This document shows positions 1 through 11,400 of a DNA stretch of 64,000 bases, piece by piece (the first letter of the stretch is position 1; each line of letters starts with the position of its first letter). The DNA is from Rhabdornis inornatus (Eukaryota > Chordata > Aves > Passeriformes > Rhabdornithidae). The DNA lies in contig VWZS01004853.1 of assembly GCA_013397075.1 (NCBI GenBank), positions 124,001 to 188,000 on the forward strand, written 5' to 3'. A model generated the notes under the pieces. That model made no database searches. It worked only from the letters and a program-made list of their open reading frames with translations, and had not been told where the DNA came from. A program made the position numbers and the translations under genes.

Positions 1-2334
1 GGTATTAGAGGAGCACTCTGTCTGGACTGCTGCTTTCAACTGAGGCATAATGTAATACTAAAATAAAAGAGTTTTCTTGTATAAGAAATATGTATTTTTA
101 TATAAGAAATTCTTTTTAATATAAGGTGATTTTGAATTTAGCATCCAAGCAGTATAGTAACTATTTTAAATGAAAAATAGCTGATGTTCTGCTTAGATGC
201 ATTGCAATATTAGCAAAAATGTCATCTTCCTGGTAGTTCCAGTGCCTTTTCATTAGAATACGAAGAATACAAAACTTGGCAGGAAATAAATAATTATTAT
301 GTAAAACTGACTTTTTATTTTTCAAGAGGAAAATGTTTTATTATGCCAGTAGTTTCTGGGTTTAGCATTTTACCAGTGACATTTTTGAATGAGTGGTGAT
401 ACATGGTTGTTTCTGTGGAAGCCAGTGTAAATTACCTAACCACTGGAACATTTATGAGTGGTAGTAGTATTGATAAACAGTGTAAACTTACAGGAAAACC
501 TAAGAAGAAGGTTTAGTAAAGCTTAAAATGCAGCTTGCTTCTTTTTCTTCCGCTAATAAAGCCATCAGTTCAGAACACTGTTTAATACTTGTGACTTGAA
601 TAACTGACTGGTTAACCAGCTGAGTAGTGTGTTCAGAAGATTGAAAGAGGTCCTTCTGAGGTTTTCCTGTGGTTAACTTGTCCCCATCGCTTCCACAAAC
701 CTAAAAACCCAAGATGCTTCAAATGAGGAAAAAGAAATAACTGCGTTAATGTTATATCAGAACATGTAATGGCGTAATATTATACCGTTATCCAGAATAG
801 TGAATAGTAGGTAAGTTACAGCATGAGCATGGCTTCTACTAAAACCTCTTGTTTGAAAGATCCAAGAGGTTAGTAATACATGGCATCAGTGATCAACATG
901 GTAACTCTTGCATTTCAGCCTGTCTTTTGGGAATTGGCTTGCTCCCTGCTGCCTCCTGGAAGCAAGTTTATAGTGGTTTTATGTGGTCTTCAGTAATTCC
1001 TCTGCTTTCCAAGCTGGGGTACTGTGGGGGTGTATGCTGGAGTTTGCACCACTTATTAGTGGTTTATCATCAGTCTCGTCTGTTTCTGTTGGGAGCCAGG
1101 ATTATTAGAGAGGCGATTGAGATGGTTTCTCGTGTTCGGACTTGGTTGTTTATTATATCTTATCAAAGAATTAGAGAAAGTACAACAGTACCTCTAGCTC
1201 CTTGCTAGAAGTAGGAAAAATGGCTACAGCTGAGACTGCTTCAAGGCCTTCTAAAGCTAAACAAACCAATAGAGGTTTAACACCTCTATTATTTATCCTT
1301 TTGACCCAATAATAGATTCCCATGACCCTTAGAGTGACATTTGACTGACCAATCCAAAGGTTACTACCTAAGTTCCATGAAGAAGAAGGAAGAAGAAGAA
1401 AACGAACAAAGACACCACCCAAAATTCTCCATCTTGTCCCATAACCACCACTATACTACAAAAACCTCAAATTTAAAACCCATCACCCAGTGAAAATACA
1501 CTCATCTAACCCACTATACATTTGGGATTTCTAACTCATTATTCATATTTACAAGTCTTCTCCAAGGTTTCAGGTCCGGAGCAGTGTTTTCCGGGGCATC
1601 TGTGCCTGGAAGCACAGAAAGCTCAAAAACTCCAGGTTTCTGAGATACAACAGGGTACTTGTGAGTTCTCTCTAAGTTTTTAGTTAAAGGAAGCCTAGAG
1701 AACTTAAGTTTGATAACATCTTAAAGTCTTCCTTCTACGATGGTTTCTATTGCCACATCAGTTGCACAGATGAGTTTACTACTCATATGGGCTTTCTGAA
1801 AGAAAGCAGTAGACAGGGGAGTTATAATAAAAGTAAATATAGCTTGAGACCCAGACCAGCCAAATGTATTAAAGGCAATGTAGAATATCTAAAAGGCTCC
1901 TACTTTTGTTTATATAATTATCAAAGAAGCAGGTTTTTAGAAGTTATATACTTCCTCAGTTTTGGAGGGCTGCCTCTTATCTGCCATTTGTGATGTGAAG
2001 GTGTGTATAGTTCAGAGATATATATGGCAACATTCAAGGACACCCTAAAACTTCTGCTGTTTTCTCAGTGGTTTTATACATGTCATGTATGTATAAATTT
2101 GTCATTTTGTGACCCCTGTGAGCTTCGGCAGACTTTGCTTAATTTTTTTTTAATAATAGACTTCTTGTGTAATATTTACAGTAACTGTTCTAGGTGAAAA
2201 TGAATATTAAGTTGCCACTTTGTGACATTACATGATATACGGTTTTTAACATTAAAAGAACAATTCAAAAGAATGATTAAACTCTAGAATTTTTATTGCT
2301 ATATCAGGCTAAAGTATTTTCCTTACTCTTTCAG
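1..2334 (+). other. FRYL: FRYL upstream intron (3' part), with one LTR
   Basis: AT-rich non-coding sequence ending in the e1 acceptor (pyrimidine tract, then CAG at 2332-2334). The only recognisable content is the minus-strand LTR-like element at 1087-1652. Short ORFs on either strand show no family resemblance and no exon-like boundaries. Confidence 0.85.
1087..1652 (-). mobile_element. Solo LTR-like element of an avian endogenous retrovirus (ERVL/ERVK type uncertain)
   Basis: On the minus strand the segment begins TGTTGTATCTC and ends GGCTCCCAACA, so it has TG...CA ends within a 4-bp inverted repeat (TGTT/AACA). An AATAAA signal (TTTATT on the + strand at 1149-1154) lies about 65 nt before its 3' end, as expected for an LTR. 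The length of 566 bp is typical. There is no coding capacity and no internal viral gene next to it. I could not find a matching target-site duplication: the flanks are GTTTC and GGGTA. It may therefore be old, truncated, or have slightly different limits. Family assignment is from memory of similar avian LTRs. Confidence 0.55.
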
Positions 2335-2474
2335 TTGATAAGCTCTATGAGCTCAGTAGCAGAGCACTGTCTCCCCTCCTTACTACGCACCTTGTTTGAC
2401 TGGTACAGGCGTCAAAATGGAACAGAAGATGAATCTTATGAATATAGACCTCGGTCAAGCACAAAATCAAAGGG
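2335..2474 (+). CDS. FRYL: FRYL e1 (residues 1-47)
   Basis: It starts in phase 0 with L-I-S-S-M-S-S and includes VAEHCLPSLLRTLFDWYRRQ. The acceptor is TTTCAG and the donor GG|GTAAGA, splitting a Gly codon. In human FRYL this segment follows the short N-terminal leader. The next intron (439 nt) holds nothing recognisable. Confidence 0.95.
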
Positions 2475-5400
2475 GTAAGAATTTTCTTTGCAGAAGTCTG
2501 TTTGATTTTTGTGTGCTTTCTCATAAGAAAATGTGTGCTTTGTACTTCTGTGACAAGCATGTTGTATTTGGATTTGTCCTTCCTAAATTTGTGTAGAAAG
2601 AACACAGACTTCTTTGAGGTAGTGGATTTGGCTTGTGTAGATGATATATGTGAAGTGACTTAGTGGTTTTGGTGTGGGTGTACAGAAGGAAGTTGGATAC
2701 TGTTTTGTCTTTTTTTTGTTTTGGTTTTTGGCAGGTCCTTTCAGCAGGAGAGGGCAAGATGTCAATGCTGTGCCAAACCCCCAAGTCTTTCCACCTATCC
2801 GTTTTATATACATCTGCAACAGTGATTCCATGAAAAACAATGTAGTCATTGTCTCTGCCATATTTGTGTTCAGGCTTGTGTCTGATACCTGTGTTCTTGA
2901 TTTCTTATTTTAGGGATGACCAACAACGTGAAAGAGATTATCTACTTGAAAGGAGGGACTTAGCTGTAGATTTCATTTTTTGTTTAGTTTTAATAGAGGT
3001 TCTAAAACAGGTAAGATTTTTGCTTTGGTGAATTAATTTTAATATTTTGCTTTTAATGTTGGCTTTGATAATCTTTAAATTTTTATTTTAAAAACAAGAA
3101 CATATCTATGATGAGCAATTGCAAGGCTGTAATTATACTCTCAGTTACATAACGCCTTTGGCCTCCTGCCTTTTCTTTACATGCCTGCATTATCTCAGTT
3201 CATGTATCTTGGAAAGCTGCTGATGTGCTGCAAAAAGCAGAACTGTAAAGAATAACATTTAATTTATGTCCAGTACCCTTTGTCAGCTTAAGTGTTTGCG
3301 AAATACAGGTTGAAATAATTGGATAATGAGATTCAAATGTCACATAAAAATTAGAGAAGGTATGTTACTTTGCTTAGAATTATCCTTATTTGGCTAAGAA
3401 TGCCAATGCAGATTGTGTAAACATTATATATTGCAGAATTAGCTTGATATATGCCAGCAAAGGATGTGTCCTTGGAAACTGGTGGGAGAGATTTCTCCAG
3501 GGCATCTCACAGTACTGTTTATTTGCTTCATACATACGTGTATGCATAGGTTCTACATACATGTAAGTGATATGTGCATTTCAGATACCTGTTCATCCAG
3601 TGCCAGATCCTTTAGTACATGAAGTTCTAAACTTGGCTTTTAAGCACTTTAAACACAAGGAAGGGTAAGTTTCACTTGTCTACCTTAAAATATTTCTTTT
3701 GTATTACCAGCCTATGCTTGCTTGTGATTGCTCTCCTTTGCCTCGTATGTAACCTGTTGGTGATAATAGCAGTGTGAATGAACACTAGTCAATGTCTTTA
3801 AATTGAAAACATATGTTGAAAGAACACAGCTGTGTTTAATGTAACACTGAGTTTATTTTGCTTAGAATATACAGAATGATTTGCATCCTCAGACACCGTA
3901 AGAAAAGTCTGAGTTTGGATAAATACAGTAAAATTTCTATCCAGAATGTTTCTTTTGAAATAAGAAATGAAACTACATTACTTTAAATGTCACCCATGCA
4001 TTTTATGTTTGAGTTTAATTGTTTTTATAATAATAGTTCACCTAGTAGGCGACAAAATTTTTATTTGTAATTGAGCGCTTGCTTGGGGTTTAGAAGAATG
4101 AAGTTGTATTTAATGAGTTTTTTTCCCTTTATTGTTTTTTTTTTTCTCTTTAGGTATTCAGGAACCAACACTGGGAATGTCCATATTATTGCAGACTTAT
4201 ATGCAGAAGTGACAGGAGTTCTTGCTCAATCAAAGTAAGTTCAGTGTCTGACTCTGTGTTTAGGGACAAACCAATGCAGACTTAAAGACTATTTGATATA
4301 GCAGAATCTATTCATGTCTCCAGTAACTAATGCTCTAAGTGAAGTTAGGTGTAGTGTGTTGTGTCTGTCTTATGTTCCAGCACAATAAAATTTAACAAAG
4401 CAGGAAATAATCTTTAGTACAACTGCTTTGCAGTCAGCTTGTAGGGGCAGGGAAAGGAGGCCCTGTGCCAGTCAAATGCTGTTCAGTTAACTGATATATT
4501 CTAATGTATTTATCATCGCAGGGACTCTTAAATGCCTAGGTTTGAAGTACCAGGGTTCATGTTGCTTGCATTTCTCATACAGTAGCTGCTGTTATTCTTA
4601 CAGACCAGAGAAACTGGTTCAAAATTACAAAAGTAACTAAGAACGCAAATACCTGCCATATGTATCCTTGTTCAGGTTTCAAGCTGTTAGGAAGAAGTTT
4701 GTCACTGAATTAAAGGAGCTGCGACAAAAAGAACAGAGTCCTCATATAGTACAGAGTATCATCAGTTTGATTATGGGAATGAAGTTTTTTCGAGTAAAGA
4801 TGTATCCTGTGGAGGATTTTGAAGCATCATTTCAGTTCATGCAGGTAAACAAATGCTACAGAAAACTGAAATGTGTATAATTTTAAATGTTTAATTCATG
4901 AAGCTATGATGACACTTGCTGTGATCAGTCACTCCCTCTGCTTGTGAGCCATCCTTCATCCTTTTCTGTTCAGTTCCTAATTTTTCAGAGGTGTGAATTA
5001 TTTGTTTCTCTGCAGTTTGTGAGTACCTTGCATCAGGAGAAACCTTTCACAATTGCCTTAGTAGTGTGGCAAACCAGTAATATATGAATTTAAGACTGAA
5101 TGAAAATGGGTAGCAGTCAAATAATTTTCTGTCTTTATGAAAGCAGTGTATTAGAGAAAAAGAATTATTTGATATATCATTTTTTAACAGATGAGATGTC
5201 AAGACATACTTTTATTTAAAAACGCTTCACTATGGATTATTTATTGTTTATGGAATATTTAATTAACTTTTTTTTCTTTGCATGAAAGTCCTTTGAAAAT
5301 GAAAATTAGTATATACAATTAAAATATAATTTTCCAATCATTTTAATAGAGGTTAGCATTAAATTTTTTTAAGCTTCAAAATAATCTGAGGGAAAATGTG

Positions 5401-8400
5401 CATATTTATATTCTTTTGTATTCTGAGTACTCTTTATATTCTGAGTAAAAGGCAAAAAGCTGTCTGGTATTACAGATGTTCTCCTTTCAATTCATTGAGG
5501 TGGATTGCTGGACAAACAGGTTTTAAAGTTTCTTGTGTTTTGTGAAGTTGATACTGGTAATGAGTATAAGACTAACTCAAACACATTTCATGTTTCAAAT
5601 TAAAACAGGCAGCTAATGTCAGACTGCTAATGGTTTTTATGGCATAGTTATGTTTGTATTCTGTTTTCTAAATATTTTTCATATATTTTCTTACAAAGGA
5701 GTGTGCTCAGTACTTCTTGGAAGTAAAAGATAAAGATATAAAACATGCACTTGCTGGTTTGTTTGTGGAAATTCTCATACCCGTGGCTGCTGTAAGTATT
5801 TTAATCCCCCCTGCCATATTATTTTTCCCACTTTCAATTGGGCTTTAATTATTAAAATTCTTCAATTAATCCTCAAAATACTACATTTTTGTAGATTCAG
5901 AAAAACAGCTGGTACCTAAGGAGGCCTTACAAGGAGGCTGAAAAGGGACTTTTTACAAGGGCATGTAGTGATAGAACAAGGGAGAATGGCTTTAAACTGA
6001 AGGAGGGTAGGATTAGATTAGCTTTTGGGAAGAAATTCTTTACTGGGAGGGTGATGAGGCCCTGGCACAGGTTGCCTAGAGAAGCTGTGGATGCCCCATC
6101 CCTGGAAGTGGTCAAGGCCAGGCTGGATGGAGCTTTGAGCAACCTGGTCTAGTGAAAGGTGTCCCTGCCCACAGCAGAGGCAGAAGTTAGAACTAGGTTA
6201 TTTTTAAGGTTCCCTCCAACACAAACCATTCTGTGACTGTTATGTAGATTACAAGCATCTTCACAATCTTAAAGGGAAATAGGTTGGCTTGTGTGTTAGC
6301 TAGTTTCCAAAGTTTTTTCGGAACTTTTAAAAGTTGTCTGTTTTCTAGACACCTTTATTACTGGAGCATTGTGTAATTTTGTACGTGCTCTAAAAATTTG
6401 AAATTTCATTGGTTTAGTATTTGTTTGTTTGCTCGAGGGTCTTGTTGACTTTTCTTTATTAGCTGAAACCTTTTAAGTTCTTCCTATAATAAGCTGAGAT
6501 AGGTAACATTTTTACAGTCTGATAAGGAGAGTGTGAATTCCTATGCAGGAAGGAAGAATGTAGGTTTTGGCTAATTAAATAAAAATCATTTGTAGAGGTG
6601 AATGTCCACTAGATTTAATGCTTCAAGTGGAAGAGCAGCCAATCATCTGTGTGTTTTTAATCTAGAAGTAGAAATTTCACACAGGAGCCATGAATAAGGA
6701 AAAAAAACTAATTATCATCACAGTGTTGGATGTACTGTGCTTGTAATGATGCTTGTGAGAATGTTTTCAGTCAAGACAGGCTCTCTTTCCTCCCAGGCTA
6801 TGTTGCTGGGTCGTGTGCAGCTTGTTCAACATGTCAAGAAGAAATTATGGCACTTGAGTATAGTTCAAGTTTACCATTTACCACAACCTCAGTTGATTTC
6901 ATCATAGTAGATTGATACTTGCCAGGATTGTTGTCTAAAATGTTACTTGTATTAGCAGATGCCAGGCCACACTGTGTTTGGCATGCAGTCCCAAAAATTG
7001 GCAGGTTGTGGCTCTCTGTTGCCACATAGATTATAGGGACATATCTTGCCTATATATAGAAAATTGGGATGTGTAGATCTTGTTTTGTGGAATAGGATCT
7101 ACAAAGAGTAGCGTGCTGGGTGGGCATCCCATTTGAACAAGATCATAGGAAGAGAAAGATAACTCTGAACTCTTCATCCTCTTTTAAATGGTTTACCTTG
7201 CCCTAGGCAAATGCTTCTTTGCCTTCCATGGTCTCAACCTTGGTATTTTGAGGGGTTTTTTGTGAGTTTTTTGGTTTGCCTGTTTTTGGTTGGTTGGTTA
7301 GGTTTGGTATTCTTGGGGGTTTGGGTTTTTTTTTTTTAATTTTTAAATTGCAAAGGAAACAGTCTTTTTTCATAAGACATAACTAGAAAGAGGTGCTCTA
7401 GTAGTTTATGGAAAGAAGTTTTGATCTTACCCAGGCATGCTTACACTCTTCTAGAGAAGAATAGAAGAATTTCTTTCCTGTTAAAGAGTGAACACATTTT
7501 GTCTTACTGAATTCCATACTTGCTTGGCAGTTGAAGTGGGAGTGCCAAGTGAAACTGCTTAGCATTTGGGTAAATGCAAATATTAGTTTGCAGAATTATA
7601 AGCATGGTGAAAACTGCCCTTGCAGTAATGAGGAAGAAGCAGCACTTGGTAGTTGGGACTATCCACTGGCAAGGGCAGAGGCACGAACACGGCTGTGCAG
7701 AGCACTTGTGGTGGTGTGTGATCCCTTCCTGCAAGCACAGCCTGAATCAGCACTTCAGACACTTGAGGAGGGAGGCTTGATCTTTTCTTCTGACTCATTA
7801 AGTCTCTAGTAGTTTCATACAAATGGCTCTTCTTAAATAGAAACTAAGAGCTCACTGCCAGGCTGAGGTGCAGTTGAGCAGGTTAGTCACTCTCTTGGAA
7901 GATGTGAGATTCAAGTTAGAATATTTTTGATGCAGCTGAAGGAATTGAATGTAGGTTTTTCTGTATCTTGGATACAGAAAATCGCTCAAGTGAGGAAGCT
8001 GTTGGGTTTCAGCACTGAGACTTCTTTACTGTCATTCTCTTGCTTAGTCATTCAGGCATTACAAGAAACCTGACCTGATTTGGACTCTGCAGGTATGATG
8101 AATCACAGCATATTTTATAGCAGGGAAGTTGGGGCTGCTCTGAAAGCCTAAGGTTATATCCTGGAGGAACAATGTGTTAATGACAGCAATTGACTTATTT
8201 CTCATGTGGAGCTAGCAGAGTACTAATCAACCTATAGCCTAAGAATAGCGAGAGATAAATAATTTGGTACATAGGAAATTAATTAAATCGTAACTGCTTT
8301 CTCAGTTCTTTCTCGTGGATCTGTACACATCACAGAGATACATGCTATTTTTGTGCTTCTACATTGTGAAGGTTTTAGAGTGTTCTTAGCAAGGTGAACA

Positions 8401-11400
8401 TGATTTTTCTTTATATAGTGTTGGTAGATAAAATGTTTACATAATATTAATAACTATAAATAATAAAAATAACAAAAATTGTCTTACATTGTAAGGAAAT
8501 TATATGTCTGAGGACCTCTTCCAAAAAAGCCTTTTCAGTCTCCAACACCCCACCCCTCAATTTGATAAATAAAGCAGAAACAGCTTAAAACAGTAGCTTG
8601 AGAATAGTTTTTAAATAGATCTTCTTGAGGATCTGGAGGTTTCAGTAAAGAAGGTGGTAGCTGCCTGGATTGTGGAAGGAAACCTGTTCTGTATGCAAGA
8701 ACAGAGCGGGTCAGAAGGGTGTAGGGCTCCCATGCGTATTTCATTAATTCTGAAAGCTGAGCAAAGACAACGTGTATGATTAGTTGACTGGTAATCCTGT
8801 GGATTATTTCTTAACTTTCTCATGTTCAGTATTAAAAAAGGAAACAGGAAGGTTAAGAGGGAAACTGTGAAAGTTACAGATACTAATTTTTTTAATAAAT
8901 GTAAATATGTATACAAAGAGCTTCAATGTAGTTTTTATTTGTTAGTTGGTATCAAATACACTTTCTTTTTTAAGTATGGAATAGAGACCAAGTTCTTAAA
9001 ACAGTTTATTTTAGTGGGCTGTTTTGTTGGGGTGGAGTTTTTTGTATGTTTGCTTTAATTGTTAATTTTAACCATATTGTGTGGTGTATGGCATGATTTC
9101 TTATGCTTCTGATTATATTTCAGATAAATACATTCAGATATCTTCCTAATGTGAAATTTAACTTTTGAATTATTTTGAATTCATAGACATCTTAATGTAT
9201 ATTTAAATTGCCTTCTGTGTAAATTTTTAAGCCCATTAATTTGTGTATTTTTTTAATAGGCTGTTAAAAATGAAGTGAATGTGCCATGTTTGAAAAATTT
9301 TGTGGAGATGCTTTATCAGACTACCTTTGAATTGAGTTCAAGAAAGAAGCACTCGCTGGTATTTTAAAGAAATGTTTCAACTTCTCCATTTTGCTCATCT
9401 TAGGCTCTTAAGCTAGTGCATTGTATGAGGAAAAGCTTATCAAGCCATATTAATTTAAATCTTAACATCTCAGTATAATTAAATTCCCGCTGTGTATGTG
9501 CATTTGTTCTAATTTTGCTTTGTTTCTTTGCGCAGATATGTGCTCTTATGTCACAGATAAGAGATTGTCTTGAAATCAGTGCTTGTTTTTGATTATTTTA
9601 GTGGGTTTTATCAGAGTTATTTAACCCAATGTCTTTTTAGTTAGAAGCTTGCATTCAGGGAGTCTGAATATATTTAAATTAGGGTTAATTAAAAGATTCA
9701 AATGTCAGACAAGACTTTTTTGGTAAAATAGGAGCCTCTTAATAGCCCTGCTCTTCCTGGTTCTCTCTTCATGCACCTTGTTTTTCTTTTTCCAATATTT
9801 TTTAATTATCTCTTATTTTTGCAGTGTTTGGTTATTTTTGATGACTTTGGCAGACATGTTTCAAGTCGATTCACTTTAGTTTGCTGAAAATGTAGAGCTA
9901 ATTTTTGCATTTCAGTTGGTATATTCAGTAAATGCAAGTGAATTTAGAATGTTTTATTCTCACTTTAATGTTATGGACAAACTTTACTTTCTAGAATTCT
10001 GCACATAAAAAGCATATATCATTGTATTGGCTAAACGCCTTATGTAAGAATTACAAAGTGGTTGATATTAGTATTCAAAATGTCATTTTATTTATGAAGT
10101 CAGAAGCATCAAGAGTACTATTTACCTACTCATCCTTTTAGTTTTGCTTCATAACAAGAAAAGCTGCAGTCAGATTTGGTACTAATCACCATTATGTTTT
10201 AAAGTATGTGGTACTTAAATCTTACTAAAGCAAAGCTAAATCATACTCTGCATGTTCACAGATTTAAATTAAATTATATTGTGGTTCATTCCTCACAAAA
10301 AGTAGATCTAGAGTAGAAGTAGTATTTCTGACAACTTAAAGTCTGTCTCAGTTTTTACTGCATTGATGTTTTTCCTGAATATTCTTGGAGGCAGTTCACC
10401 TGCTCAGCATGTAGGACTACATGAATTGACTCTTGTGGTTGCAGGAAAAGCATGGACATTTTATGAAGGGTCAGACTGCTTTCAGTCCTTTTTTGAGATC
10501 AGGCCTTGCTGGGGAATGAGCTTCACCTTGGTCACACTGTCGCAGTTTGACACCTTGAGCTCTTAGGCACCCAGGAGGTTACCCAGGGCCTGGCACGAGT
10601 GTCCCAGTGCAGGGGAGAGGCTGCTGTGCAGTGCCAAAACTGTGAGAGTGAGAGACAGCAGCCAACTGTATCTCATTCTCAATGTACAATACTTAGGAGG
10701 TCTGCAAAGAGCAATTTGATCAATTCTTTTTCCCCCCTACTCATAGGCTTTGTATCCATTGATCACCTGCCTGTTGTGTGTCAGTCAGAAACAGTTTTTT
10801 TTAAATAACTGGCACGTTTTCCTGCAGAACTGTTTGTCACATCTAAAGGTAAGAATCCTTTTTAATTAAGGAACTGTTGCAAATCACTAGCATTTATTAC
10901 AATATGTTCTCAGCATTCTTGTGCCAAATAAACAATGAATAATATTTGGCTGTTTAAAAGGACACTGAAATTTTTTTCTGAAAAGAAATTATATGTTTCG
11001 AGTCTCTGTATTAAACTTAGTAGTAAGTTTTTGTATGCTATGTCATGTTGGAAATAAGCGTGGTCCCCTTGGGAATTATAATTTTTATTGAGTAAAATCT
11101 GCAGAAGTGTCTGCTAATAAGGGCTATTCAGACCAGAGAAACTACAAACTGTAATTCTTTTTGTGCAAATTATATGTGAGAAAATAAGTTACTTGTCTAC
11201 CCTTCTAAGTAGAATGTATAGGAAGTGCAAACTTTCTACCTCTTGTTCACTTATTGAAGGGATAGAAAATGAGCTGTGAGACCAGAAAAGATGTTGTATA
11301 TACAGCCTGTGATACATAATTAAAAAAAACAATTACAGTGTCCCTTTAACTTGTGCCTTCTGTTGACATCATTGTAACCATCAATTGGTTGATAAAGACA

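Larger units (their letters stand above)
5792..9259 (+). other. FRYL: FRYL intron e6-e7 (3.5 kb)
   Basis: The longest intron in the window when e8a is counted as an exon. It holds a CR1 3' end at 5919-6240 and a G/T-rich low-complexity run near 7238-7345. The remainder is AT-rich with no exon, RNA gene or known element that I can support. ORFs around 7500-7820 overlap on both strands and look fortuitous. Confidence 0.85.

Noticed and set aside
849..1208. 119-codon + strand ORF
   Set aside because: It overlaps the LTR-like element on the wrong strand, has no family resemblance and no exon boundaries.
10599..10808. 69-codon + strand ORF over e8
   Set aside because: It is the wrong frame. The frame joining e7 to e9 is a different one and matches FRYL.
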